Shown: piece by piece, positions 26,939 to 34,947 of the stretch
How positions within the stretch are numbered: the stretch's first letter is position 1
Layout of the letters: each line of letters opens with the position of its first letter
DNA from: Gammaproteobacteria bacterium
GTDB taxonomy: Bacteria; Pseudomonadota; Gammaproteobacteria; Pseudomonadales; Cellvibrionaceae
Reading direction: 5' to 3'
DNA: 34,947 nucleotides
Assembly (NCBI GenBank): GCA_025362015.1
Contig: JANYIO010000093.1
Span: 1-34,947, forward strand
The notes under the pieces: model-generated
What the model saw: the letters and a program-made list of their open reading frames with translations, nothing else
Told to the model about the DNA's origin: nothing
The model's database searches: none
Translations under genes and position numbers: made by a program

Positions 26939-27085
26939 CAGTTTAATTTGCTCCAGGAATTTTTGTGAAGATAAAGTCTTCTCAGGTTAAGGATCGCTTA
27001 GCACCAAAAAATGTCGGGCATGTTAATCTGCCTGCCCTGTTGCAACGTACTTGTATTTTTCTAATGGAGTTTTAACTACTTTCCT

Positions 27086-28951
27086 ATGTTGCAACTAATG
27101 TTTATGAAGCCCACACAGCTGTTTTTGAAAAATATGACTCATGCATCTCTATCGCCATTAATAAGTATATTGATGATCGTATGCATAACTGCAGTTACTC
27201 AAGAATCTGCTGCTGTAACGAATCAGGAGCTTGCTTCAGCAAGGCAGGAGCTTGTTGCTGCACCCGCACCCGATCAAGAAACTGCTGTTGCCCCCACTCC
27301 AGAACTGGTGAAGGCACTTGCTGAAGAGCCTGCTCTGGTACCTGAATGTACCAAGTTCTCCCGTTTGCGTCTGGATGTTGCTTTGGCAAAATCATCGCGT
27401 GTTGATAATGATTTATTCGATGGCCTTGAAAACAAAAAAATTCGTAATATTGAATTTAAAGCTATAGATGTTTTTGATAAAGAAAACCAACGCGAAAATA
27501 ATAAGCTTTATTTGTTTTTAGATAGCCTGCACTTTACTACTCATACTAATGTGGTTCAGCCCCAGCTGCTTTTTAAAGCGGGCGATAAAGTAAATTTGCA
27601 AGAAATACATGAATCAGAGCGAATTTTACGTACGCGAAAATATTTTACCAATGCTTACGTATTACCAGAATCTGTGTGCGGTGATCAGGTTGATCTGCTT
27701 GTGGTTACACAGGATGCGTGGGTTTTGGAGCCACAGTTTTCCTTTAGTTCAAAATCAGGCAATACCCAATCAGGGTTTGGTTTCAGTGATGGCAATATTC
27801 TCGGTACGGGCAATGCGCTCACCATTAATTATTCACAAAATGAACAGCGTAATGGTGTTAGCTATGAATTTATTAACCCTTACTTTCTCAATAAACAAAT
27901 TTCCGTTCGCGCGCAGTATGAGAAGACCAGTGATGGTCGCAATAGCATCGTTGATGTGTCACGCCCATTTTACGCTTTGGATACCCCTTGGGCTACAGGT
28001 ATTAAATTAGAGGATACATCACTGGTTGATACCATTCGTGCACAGGATCAAGTTGTGAATGCATTTCGTCATCAAACCATTATTGACGAAATATTTTTAG
28101 GCAAGGCCACCGATATCAACACTAATTTTACACAGCGTTGGTTGGTAGGTTTTACTAACGAAGAACAAAAATTTTATACTACAACTGGCACTCTACAAGG
28201 TATACCCACTGATGATAAGGCGGCTTATCCCTGGGTAGAGTATCAATTCCTTGAAAATAAATTTGGCATTTTTAAAAATATTAATCAAATTCAGCGCACA
28301 GAAGATATTGCACTGGGGCAGAATTTATCGTTTCGTTTAGGTGTGGGTGGAAAGCGTTTTGACAACCCTGACGATGTGGTTCGCTACAAGGTGGATTACT
28401 CAAATGTTATGGATGTTAGTGACTTACAGATTTTTGAATACGAAGTGAAGGTTGATGGGCGCGAGCATTTACAAATCAGCGATCTTGATCCGGTAAAATT
28501 GACGACGCACATTTCCTATAATTATTTTCAGAATGACAAAAATCGTTGGTATGCACGGCTTGATTATGATGTGGGCCATAACCTCGCCCAATACGAAGAG
28601 CTTACTGTGGGTGGCATTACGGGTTTGCGCGGTTATCCAGTAGATTTTTCGCGCGGCAATAAACGCTATACGTTTACTCTTGAACGTCGTTATTTTTCTG
28701 ATATTCATATTTTTAACTTGCTGCGTGTCGGTGGCGTGGTATTTTTTGATATGGGTAAAGCCTGGGGGTTAGAGGATCAACCTTATCCTGCACCTTCAAA
28801 ATTGTTAAGTGATTTTGGTATAGGGTTGCGGCTTAGTTCCACGAAAGTACGTGTTGGTAATGTTGTGCATATTGACGTTGCCATGCCTACTTCTGCAACA
28901 ACTGGCATTAGCCAGTATCAATTAACTATTGGCGCCGAAACAAAATTTTAA
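27086..28951 (+). CDS. Omp85-like outer membrane protein (surface antigen/BamA-type barrel)
   Basis: 621 aa. A hydrophobic signal region lies at about residues 22-43, then an Ala/Pro/Glu-rich stretch to about 85. About 110-215 looks like a single POTRA-like domain (FDSLHFTT.. GDKVNLQEIHESERILRTRKYF..AYVLPE). The rest is beta-barrel sequence with the Omp85 landmarks LTVGGITGLRGYPVD and FTLERRYF, and a C-terminal aromatic residue (GAETKF). It is too short, with too few POTRA repeats, to be BamA itself (about 800 aa, five POTRA). TamA-like or patatin-type partners are absent. Substrate unknown. The first possible start is 27086; GGAG lies rather far upstream. Confidence 0.85.
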   Translation: MLQLMFMKPTQLFLKNMTHASLSPLISILMIVCITAVTQESAAVTNQELASARQELVAAPAPDQETAVAPTPELVKALAEEPALVPECTKFSRLRLDVALAKSSRVDNDLFDGLENKKIRNIEFKAIDVFDKENQRENNKLYLFLDSLHFTTHTNVVQPQLLFKAGDKVNLQEIHESERILRTRKYFTNAYVLPESVCGDQVDLLVVTQDAWVLEPQFSFSSKSGNTQSGFGFSDGNILGTGNALTINYSQNEQRNGVSYEFINPYFLNKQISVRAQYEKTSDGRNSIVDVSRPFYALDTPWATGIKLEDTSLVDTIRAQDQVVNAFRHQTIIDEIFLGKATDINTNFTQRWLVGFTNEEQKFYTTTGTLQGIPTDDKAAYPWVEYQFLENKFGIFKNINQIQRTEDIALGQNLSFRLGVGGKRFDNPDDVVRYKVDYSNVMDVSDLQIFEYEVKVDGREHLQISDLDPVKLTTHISYNYFQNDKNRWYARLDYDVGHNLAQYEELTVGGITGLRGYPVDFSRGNKRYTFTLERRYFSDIHIFNLLRVGGVVFFDMGKAWGLEDQPYPAPSKLLSDFGIGLRLSSTKVRVGNVVHIDVAMPTSATTGISQYQLTIGAETKF

Positions 28952-28972
28952 GTGCAACATTTTAAGTGCAAC
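28945..28972 (+). repeat. 14-bp tandem duplication at the end of the Omp85-like gene
   Basis: ATTTTAAGTGCAAC occurs twice in a row (28945-28958, 28959-28972). The first copy contains the stop codon of the gene. Confidence 0.9.
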
Positions 28973-29076
28973 TTGGGGTTAAATTTCCCGTGGCTTGCGG
29001 CGAGGTTTTTAATTTCCTTATATTTGATTGTCTACGTATAATTGTCTGTATCTAATCGCTAGCTCAGATTTTTATT

Positions 29077-30705
29077 ATGAATACCAAAATTCTTTCTGAT
29101 TTACACTTCGATAACCGCTTTGTCCGCGACTTACCTGCTGATCCTATTGTGGATAATTATCATCGCCAGGTCGCCGGTGCTTGTTACTCGTGGGTGAATC
29201 CAACCCCCGTGCGCGCTCCACAATTAATCTGTACCGCTGCAACAGTGGCAGATTTAATTGAGTTATCGCACAGTGAATTAAACAGTGACGTTTTCGTGCA
29301 ACTATTTTCCGGTAATCAATTGTTACCGGGGATGCAACCTCATGCTTGTTGCTACGGTGGCCATCAATTTGGCAATTGGGCAGGGCAGTTAGGTGATGGT
29401 CGGGCGATTAATCTCGGCGAGGTTAAAAATTCACAGGGCGAACATTGGACACTGCAATTAAAAGGCGCAGGCCCAACACCTTATTCGCGTACGGCAGATG
29501 GTCTTGCAGTATTGCGTTCATCTGTGCGTGAATTTTTATGCAGCGAAGCCATGCATCATTTAGGCGTTCCCACAACGCGAGCGCTCAGCCTCATGGTAAC
29601 GGGAGAGCAAGTACGGCGCGACATGTTTTACGATGGCAATGCGGAGCTGGAGTCAGGTGCGGTGGTTTGTCGTGTTGCACAAAGTTTTACTCGCTTTGGT
29701 AATTTTGAGATTTTAGCCGCGCGCAACGATGTGGAATTATTAAAACGCTTGGTCGATTTCACGATAGGCGCTGACTTTCCTCATCTTGCTGCAGAACATC
29801 ATGGCGAGTTTACTGATAAAATTTATTTGCAATGGTTTACGGAAATTTGTAAGCGTACCGCGCAAATGATTGCGCACTGGATGCGGGTTGGTTTTGTACA
29901 CGGTGTAATGAATACCGACAATATGTCTATCCTCGGGTTAACGATTGATTACGGCCCTTACGGCTGGCTTGAAGGCTATGACCCGGATTGGACACCTAAT
30001 ACTACGGACGCGCAAGGTCGTCGTTATCGATTTATTAATCAGCCACAAATTGCTTTATGGAATTTAACACAACTGGCCAATGCTATTTATCCACTCATTA
30101 ATGCTGTTGAACCTTTGCAGGAAGCATTAACCGTTTATCGCACGGAATACGCTGTGCTATGGCAAAGCGATATGGCAAATAAATTAGGCCTGCATGTTTT
30201 TACCGAAAGTGATGTCGATTTGGTGGATGAGTTACACCATGTATTGCAAGTAACTGAAACTGACATGACTATATTTTATCGCTTACTGGCTAATGTTAAT
30301 GTGCAATTACCGAATGGGATTGCTACGCAAAGCGATGAAGAAGTAATTTCGGTAATTTCAGCGGCGTATTACCACTTGCCATCGGCAGATGCTATTAGCA
30401 AAATGGCAGCCTGGTTGCGTAGGTATCGCGAGCGTCTAATGCAAGATTTTATTATTTATGGCGAAATCGATGCGCAACGCAAAATACGTATGAATCAAAC
30501 TAATCCAAAATACGTATTGCGCAACTACATGGCTCAACAAGCTATCGATAAAGCTACAGTAGGTGATTATTCAGAAGTAAAAAATCTCTTGGCGCTATTG
30601 CGTTATCCGTATGTCGAACAACCAGAGCATGAACATTATTTCGCGCGCCGTCCAGAGTGGGCAAGAAACAAGGCAGGTTGCTCTATGTTGTCATGTAGCT
30701 CCTAA
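29077..30705 (+). CDS. selO: SelO (YdiU) family protein AMPylase
   Basis: 542 aa against 478 in E. coli, as in many proteobacteria. Family blocks: YGGHQFGNWAGQLGDGRAINLGE, LQLKGAGPTPYSRTADGLAVLRSSVREFL (nucleotide-binding Lys and Arg), and HGVMNTDNMSILGLTIDYGPYGW (metal-binding Asn and catalytic Asp). It is a pseudokinase-fold enzyme that transfers AMP to Ser, Thr or Tyr of proteins, linked to oxidative stress in studied cases. The C-terminus CSMLSCSS has Cys where eukaryotic homologues carry selenocysteine. The ribosome site is poor. It is a single gene. Confidence 0.95.
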   Translation: MNTKILSDLHFDNRFVRDLPADPIVDNYHRQVAGACYSWVNPTPVRAPQLICTAATVADLIELSHSELNSDVFVQLFSGNQLLPGMQPHACCYGGHQFGNWAGQLGDGRAINLGEVKNSQGEHWTLQLKGAGPTPYSRTADGLAVLRSSVREFLCSEAMHHLGVPTTRALSLMVTGEQVRRDMFYDGNAELESGAVVCRVAQSFTRFGNFEILAARNDVELLKRLVDFTIGADFPHLAAEHHGEFTDKIYLQWFTEICKRTAQMIAHWMRVGFVHGVMNTDNMSILGLTIDYGPYGWLEGYDPDWTPNTTDAQGRRYRFINQPQIALWNLTQLANAIYPLINAVEPLQEALTVYRTEYAVLWQSDMANKLGLHVFTESDVDLVDELHHVLQVTETDMTIFYRLLANVNVQLPNGIATQSDEEVISVISAAYYHLPSADAISKMAAWLRRYRERLMQDFIIYGEIDAQRKIRMNQTNPKYVLRNYMAQQAIDKATVGDYSEVKNLLALLRYPYVEQPEHEHYFARRPEWARNKAGCSMLSCSS

Positions 30706-30715
30706 AATCACGGTT

Positions 30716-30739
30716 GTCATTCTCATGTTGTAGAATGAC
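30716..30739 (+). terminator. Hairpin after selO
   Basis: GTCATTCT (30716-30723) pairs with AGAATGAC (30732-30739) around 8 bases, 11 bases after the stop, with a weak T stretch behind. It is a plausible terminator. Confidence 0.5.
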
Positions 30740-30793
30740 TTTGTCGTTTAATAATATTGGTTTGTTGTCTTAATTAAAAAAACAGGTTTAGTT

Positions 30794-31567
30794 ATGTCCG
30801 GAATGATTTTTGGAGCGGTAATAGGGTATTTACTTTTGCATAGTTTGCTGGGTGTTGTCGGTGGTGCATTGCTTGGCTATTTTTTTATTGAACAGCGGAT
30901 AACGCGTCCTAATATCCCGCGAGAAGAGTTAGAGCGGATTCAAGCTATATTTTTTAATACCGTGTTTATGATGCTTGGTTATGTTGCAAAAGCCGATGGC
31001 CATATTTCTGAAAATGAAATAAAGCTCACTGAAACCTACATGGAGAAAATGGGTTTAACCGCTGAGCATAAACGCGAAGCGATTCGATTATTTAAACTAG
31101 GTACAGAATCAGATTTTAATTCGCAAGCACAGCTCAAGGTATTTATGGGCGTTGCGCACCACAGCCCCAATTTACGCCAAATGCTATTAGTATACTTGGT
31201 TAATGTAGCCATGGCTGATGGCTCGTTGGGTAGCGATGAGGTGCGGATTTTGCGTGAAGTTGCATCAACCTTGGGCTTCTCGCGCATTGCTTTTGAGCAA
31301 TTATTGCAAATGATTGGTGCGCAAAATTCGTTTGCAGGAAATCAACAAGCGGGTGCAAATGATGTGGCTGTTGCATATCAGGCGCTCGGCGTAACCAAGG
31401 ATAATAGCGATGCTGAGATTAAAAAAGCTTACCGAAAACTCATGAGCCAATATCATCCTGATAAATTAATCGGCCAAGGTTTGCCAGACGATATGATCAA
31501 AGCTGCCACCGAACGCTCGCAAGAAATTCAGGCAGCTTATGATGTGATTACTAAATCCAGAATTTAA
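30794..31567 (+). CDS. djlA: DjlA-type membrane-anchored DnaJ co-chaperone
   Basis: 257 aa against 271 in E. coli. An N-terminal membrane helix spans about residues 8-30 ([21 protein letters not shown]). The middle has a TerB-like helical domain (about 50-165; [30 protein letters not shown]). The C-terminal J domain (about 190-257) has the HPD motif in [14 protein letters not shown]. DjlA stimulates DnaK ATPase and is tied to envelope stress signalling. Gene order is not informative here. A weak hairpin TGATA/TATCA plus T-run at 31594-31614 may end transcription. Confidence 0.94.
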   Translation: MSGMIFGAVIGYLLLHSLLGVVGGALLGYFFIEQRITRPNIPREELERIQAIFFNTVFMMLGYVAKADGHISENEIKLTETYMEKMGLTAEHKREAIRLFKLGTESDFNSQAQLKVFMGVAHHSPNLRQMLLVYLVNVAMADGSLGSDEVRILREVASTLGFSRIAFEQLLQMIGAQNSFAGNQQAGANDVAVAYQALGVTKDNSDAEIKKAYRKLMSQYHPDKLIGQGLPDDMIKAATERSQEIQAAYDVITKSRI

Positions 31568-32103
31568 TTTTGTTGCCATATAAAAACCGCGGGTGATATT
31601 TTTCTATCATTTTTCGTATTGATATTTTTTTCACGCACTAGTACTTTCCTATCATATCCTGAAAAAATGTTACCTGAATTCACGTTTTAAATTGAAGATA
31701 TTCAATTTATTATAGAAATATTTGCCGATCATTGACAACGTTGTCTTTTGGGGTGTATTTTTCATTTAGCTGATCATTATGTTTATAGCTGATGACGGTT
31801 AGTGTTTTTTTAACGCAGCATGCTTCGTTAATGTGCGACGTTTAAAATAGCGCGCCAGAATAATAATTTAATAAAAATGAAAATATTTTTATGGGGTTTT
31901 ATTTTTTATTTCTGCTTTGTTTTTGATCACAAATACGAGATTTTTTAAATGCAGGAGCATTTAATTACGTATCTTAGTGCAAGGAGTTTGTGAACTTATC
32001 CATAATCCATATGTGTTGCTAGGTTTTATTGATTGTGATTTTAAATTACTTTCGAACGTAGCATTCATACAAATTTTGTGTCAAAAAATAATTGAGGAAA
32101 GAT
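31568..32103 (+). other. Regulatory region upstream of the GH18 chitinase
   Basis: About 535 AT-rich bases with no protein. It contains a 9-bp inverted repeat TAAATTGAA-GATA-TTCAATTTA (31688-31709), the LacI-type operator (31731-31746), a right CRP half-site-like TGATCACA near 31924, and a GAGGAAAG ribosome site at the end. The long distance from operator to start suggests a long leader or additional control. I did not find a convincing -35/-10 pair. Confidence 0.6.
31731..31746. promoter_or_regulatory. LacI-family type operator upstream of the GH18 chitinase
   Basis: ATTGACAACGTTGTCT contains the perfect 12-bp palindrome GACAACGTTGTC with the central CG typical of LacI-family sites. The identical 16 bases recur at 34549-34564. 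From memory, GlcNAc-responsive NagR boxes in related bacteria have this same core, so chitin or GlcNAc control is a reasonable inference. The regulator is not in the window. Confidence 0.75.
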
Positions 32104-34281
32104 ATGCAAAAATTCTCTTTCGATGCTATGCGTAAAAATGCACTGTCCAAAGCTGCTGCGGTAGTTTTATCACTCACAACCTTAGTTGGTGTTAGCGTAA
32201 CTCAGGCTGCTACAACCCATGATCACAATAAAACTGTGGTTGGTTACATCACCGAGTGGGAGCCATGGAAAGCCAACACTGCCGGTTATCCAGTACAAGG
32301 TGCTGCAACTCATCTCAATGTTGATATGAGCCAGTATACAATTCTGAACTACTCATTCTTTGGTGTCGCGCAAGACGGGTCGCTTCACTCTGGTGATTTC
32401 CGCAATAAACAAATTTATCAGGTAGGGCAGGTTCAAGCACCTGCTGCTCTTTTCTATACTGATACTTACTCAAGTTGGGATTTGTTTTTATTGTGGGGTG
32501 AATTGGATCCGCAACAATATGTATCGCCAGGTTCACAAAACGAACTTGATTTAAAAGCTCAGGGCTTCTCCTGGACAGATACAACTTGGACGCATACTGC
32601 TTCTGGCCTGACCGGTGCATATCCGATCCCCAAACATAAAGTTGGCGGTAAGCCAGGGTTGATCGAACAAGCTCATGCCAGTGGCGTTAAGGTAATGGCT
32701 TCTGTGGGCGGGTGGAGTATGTGCAAACACTATCCGGAAATGGCTGCTGATCCGGTAAAGCGTGCCAAATTTATGCAAGGTGTAAAAACTCTGATGGGTT
32801 TAGGTTTTGATGGTATCGACATTGACTGGGAATACCCAGGTGCCGCCGGTATGAACATCGAACATTATTCTGATGCAGATTACGGTAATTTTCTGATCCT
32901 TATGCAACAAATACGTACCACTATCGGCGCGGGTAAGTTGATTACCGCTGCTTTCTCTGCGGACACTCGTCACCTGGAAGGCTTCAACTGGCCAGAACTT
33001 GATAAAGTTATGGATCATTACAACATGATGACTTATGACTTCAACGGTGGCTGGTCAAATATAGCGGGTCACAACTCTCCTTTGTATCCATACCCTAATG
33101 CTGAGTATGCGCCTTTTAACTGGGACTCGCTTGCACAATGGATGCTTCAAAAAGGCATCAATCGTGACAAAATCAATATGGGCTTTGCTTTCTATGGTCG
33201 CGGTGTTGTTACCCAGTCACCTGCTGGCGTGAATCAAACAACTATCAAAACCAATATCACTGTAGCTCCTGATGGCCCTGTTTCTACCGCTGCTGATTTT
33301 ACTAACTGGCCACTTGATGTTTATGACGGTACACCTAACTATTTCTTCATCAAGCAACAAACTGGTTGGACTGATCATTGGGATGACGTAGCGAAAGTAC
33401 CTTACATGACGAAAGAGTCTGGTGGTAGAAGCTATTTCTTATCTTACGATAATGAGCAATCAATTGGTTTGAAAGCGCAATACGTCAATGACAATCATCT
33501 AGGTGGTGCAATTGTATGGCACGTACACGGTGATTTCGACTGCGTAAATGGTTACACCATGGCTGGCAAAATGGCCGTGTGTAATGCAATTAATCCAGTG
33601 CTAGCGAAAAAGATCAACTCGGTGTTTGCCACTGGCGGTGTAGCCTCTAGCAGCAAGTCTTCTGTTGGCAGCTTGTCTTCCAGTAAGTTATCCAGCAGTG
33701 CGATATCAATTATCACGTCTTCAAGTAAATCCTCTAGTAGTGTTGTAAGCAGCGTAGCTTCTAGTAAGCCTTCTAGCTCTTCAAGCGTAGTAACTTCGAG
33801 CAGCAGCGTGGTTTCTTCGGCGGGTTCATGTGCTGGCATTGCAGCTTGGGACAGCGCCACCACTTACCCAATTTCGGGCATGCAAGTTTCTTACAATGGC
33901 ATCAAGTACGAAAATAAGTGGTGGACACGAAACGAAGACCCAAGTGTGAACTCTAGCGGTGTTTGGATTAATAAAGGCGCTTGCGTGGTAGCTAGTTCAT
34001 CAACCAGTGTTATTAGCAGTGTCGCTTCGAGCAAAGCTTCAAGTAGCGTAGCCAGCAGTATTGCCTCTAGTAAATCCTCCAGCAGTTCATCTGTTGGTAA
34101 CCTTTGTACTTCACCTGCTTATGTAGATAGAGCAACCTACGTAGACGGTGCTAAAGTGCAAAATGGCGGTAGTGAATATCAATGTAAAGTAGGTGGTTGG
34201 TGTTCAGTTGGTGGTCCATATGCCCCAGGTTCTGGTTGGGCATGGGACAATGCCTGGACTTTAGTCCGCGTGTGCCAATAA
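32104..34281 (+). CDS. Secreted multidomain GH18 chitinase
   Basis: 725 aa from the ATG at 32104, just after GAGGAAAG; a TTG at 32092 overlaps that ribosome site and is rejected. A signal peptide spans about residues 1-36. A GH18 domain (about 42-500) has SVGGWSM and the catalytic DGIDIDWEYPG with Glu243 as acid. A Ser-rich linker (about 513-574) leads to a CBM5-like module (about 576-626, AWDSATTYPISGMQVSYNG..KWWT). A second Ser linker leads to a C-terminal Cys-bearing module (about 667-725, YVDGAKVQNGGSEYQCKVGGWCS) resembling CBM73. The enzyme hydrolyses crystalline chitin outside the cell. Poly-Ser linkers of this kind are typical of Cellvibrio and relatives. It is probably under the LacI-type operator at 31731. 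Confidence 0.96.
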   Translation: MQKFSFDAMRKNALSKAAAVVLSLTTLVGVSVTQAATTHDHNKTVVGYITEWEPWKANTAGYPVQGAATHLNVDMSQYTILNYSFFGVAQDGSLHSGDFRNKQIYQVGQVQAPAALFYTDTYSSWDLFLLWGELDPQQYVSPGSQNELDLKAQGFSWTDTTWTHTASGLTGAYPIPKHKVGGKPGLIEQAHASGVKVMASVGGWSMCKHYPEMAADPVKRAKFMQGVKTLMGLGFDGIDIDWEYPGAAGMNIEHYSDADYGNFLILMQQIRTTIGAGKLITAAFSADTRHLEGFNWPELDKVMDHYNMMTYDFNGGWSNIAGHNSPLYPYPNAEYAPFNWDSLAQWMLQKGINRDKINMGFAFYGRGVVTQSPAGVNQTTIKTNITVAPDGPVSTAADFTNWPLDVYDGTPNYFFIKQQTGWTDHWDDVAKVPYMTKESGGRSYFLSYDNEQSIGLKAQYVNDNHLGGAIVWHVHGDFDCVNGYTMAGKMAVCNAINPVLAKKINSVFATGGVASSSKSSVGSLSSSKLSSSAISIITSSSKSSSSVVSSVASSKPSSSSSVVTSSSSVVSSAGSCAGIAAWDSATTYPISGMQVSYNGIKYENKWWTRNEDPSVNSSGVWINKGACVVASSSTSVISSVASSKASSSVASSIASSKSSSSSSVGNLCTSPAYVDRATYVDGAKVQNGGSEYQCKVGGWCSVGGPYAPGSGWAWDNAWTLVRVCQ

Positions 34282-34336
34282 CTTCGCGAATAAAGTTGTT
34301 GTAGGTTTTTAGCTGCAGCAACTGCAACAAATAAAA

Positions 34337-34368
34337 ATGCCCGTATTAAAAAATACGGGTATTTTTTT
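34337..34368 (+). terminator. Intrinsic terminator of the GH18 chitinase gene
   Basis: CCCGTATT (34340-34347) pairs with AATACGGG (34352-34359) around AAAA, with extra flanking pairs, followed by seven T. It lies about 55 bases after the stop. Confidence 0.92.
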
Positions 34369-34548
34369 GCCTAAACAAAAGTGAAGTGGTTAGGTAAATA
34401 GTTTACGGGTACTGAACGAATCGGTAACACAACGACAAAATCAAAAGCGTAATTTGAGACGACTGTTACTGCAATTCACATCTCCCTCGTCGCTAAAATC
34501 TTTGTCTGGTTATTATGCAATCAACTTCACAAAACGAGAATTTAGGAT

Positions 34549-34564
34549 ATTGACAACGTTGTCT
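34549..34564. promoter_or_regulatory. Second copy of the LacI-type operator
   Basis: ATTGACAACGTTGTCT, identical over 16 bases to the site at 31731-31746; the flanks differ, so it is a conserved site rather than a recent duplication. It lies after the chitinase terminator and thus belongs to the gene starting at 34932. Confidence 0.75.
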
Positions 34565-34931
34565 ATGTGAGAGTATGTTTTGTGCAGACAGGTAAAAAAG
34601 TTCTGCGTTCGAAAGTAGATATTGAATAATTCCGAGCAGTTTGTGTTGCGTATTGTTTTAAATAGATGCACCAAAACAATCATGTATATTCTTTTTTGCT
34701 GCTACTTCACCCGTAATATCGTTAATTATTTTTTGTTTGATTATATCTGTTCCAAAATAATGGTTAGGGAATTGATCCAAAGCAGGAGCATGTTTGATTG
34801 TTTCGATACGGTGAGCTATTTCGTTGGTAAGTCTTTATTTGTTAGCTGTAGTAATACTTCACAAAAGTGTTTGCTAAAAAAATAAGTAATAAAATTTAAT
34901 AATACAAAAACAAAACTCCGAGGAAAATAAG

Positions 34932-34947
34932 ATGAGAAAATTAAAAG
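34932..34947 (+). CDS. Start of an unidentified gene (cut by the window edge)
   Basis: Only ATG plus four codons (MRKLK) are present, preceded by GAGGAAAATAAG, a good ribosome site seven bases away. The Lys/Arg-rich opening would suit a signal peptide. Sharing the operator of the GH18 chitinase, it probably encodes another chitin-related secreted or outer membrane protein; the product cannot be named. Confidence 0.55.

Larger units (their letters stand above)
34282..34931 (+). other. Regulatory region upstream of the truncated last gene
   Basis: 650 bases. After the chitinase terminator there is no credible gene. The LacI-type operator lies at 34549-34564 and an AGGA ribosome site at 34921-34924. 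An 87-codon TTG-started frame at 34622-34885 has no ribosome site and odd, Cys/Phe-rich composition; I treat it as chance. The layout (operator about 380 bp before the start) copies that of the chitinase gene. Confidence 0.6.

Noticed and set aside
31919-31935. CRP site before the GH18 chitinase
   Set aside because: Only the right half (GATCACA) resembles the consensus; the left half does not.
34622-34885. 87-codon frame with TTG start in the last spacer
   Set aside because: It has no ribosome site and Cys/Phe-rich, low-quality composition, and it lies within a region whose layout is explained by the operator and leader of the next gene.

Overview
The window looks like a chromosomal segment of a chitin-degrading gammaproteobacterium, most likely Cellvibrionaceae (Cellvibrio-like). 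I infer this from long Ser-rich linkers between modules of a secreted chitinase, CBM-bearing secreted proteins, a groESL-sodB-class I fumarase neighbourhood resembling that of pseudomonads, and a complete cbb3 oxidase cluster. No rRNA, tRNA, CRISPR array or insertion sequence was recognised.

Layout. (1) 1-2938, minus strand: two secreted proteins with nearly the same N-terminal half (signal peptide, CBM6-like domain, beta/gamma-crystallin domain) but different C-terminal domains: a GH19 chitinase cut by the left edge, and a thaumatin-like domain with 16 cysteines. This pair is the most unusual part of the window. (2) 2939-3934: long divergent spacer with a perfect 34-bp palindrome and a heat-shock-type promoter. 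(3) 3935-9410, plus strand: groES, groEL, sodB, an unknown membrane-anchored coiled-coil gene and a class I fumarase, mostly separated by clear terminators. (4) 9505-12583, minus strand: a membrane hybrid-sensor-type histidine kinase without receiver and a beta-carbonic anhydrase. (5) 12699-17627, plus strand: exonuclease I, a dCache chemoreceptor and argininosuccinate synthase. (6) 17785-26938, plus strand: a perfect FNR/ANR box followed by ccoNOQP and the assembly genes ccoGHIS plus a TauE/DsbD-like membrane protein. (7) 27086-31567: an Omp85-like outer membrane protein, SelO and DjlA. (8) 31568-34947: a GH18 chitinase with two chitin-binding modules, and the first codons of another gene. 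An identical 16-bp LacI-type operator lies about 370-380 bp upstream of each start.

How it works together. The two ends carry secreted chitin- or fungal-wall-directed proteins. The middle is housekeeping: protein folding, superoxide defence, TCA cycle, CO2/bicarbonate exchange, arginine synthesis and microaerobic respiration. Short tandem duplications of 8-24 bp recur at gene junctions. The most striking is a triplicated 20-bp unit between ccoO and ccoQ that makes two overlapping mini-ORFs.
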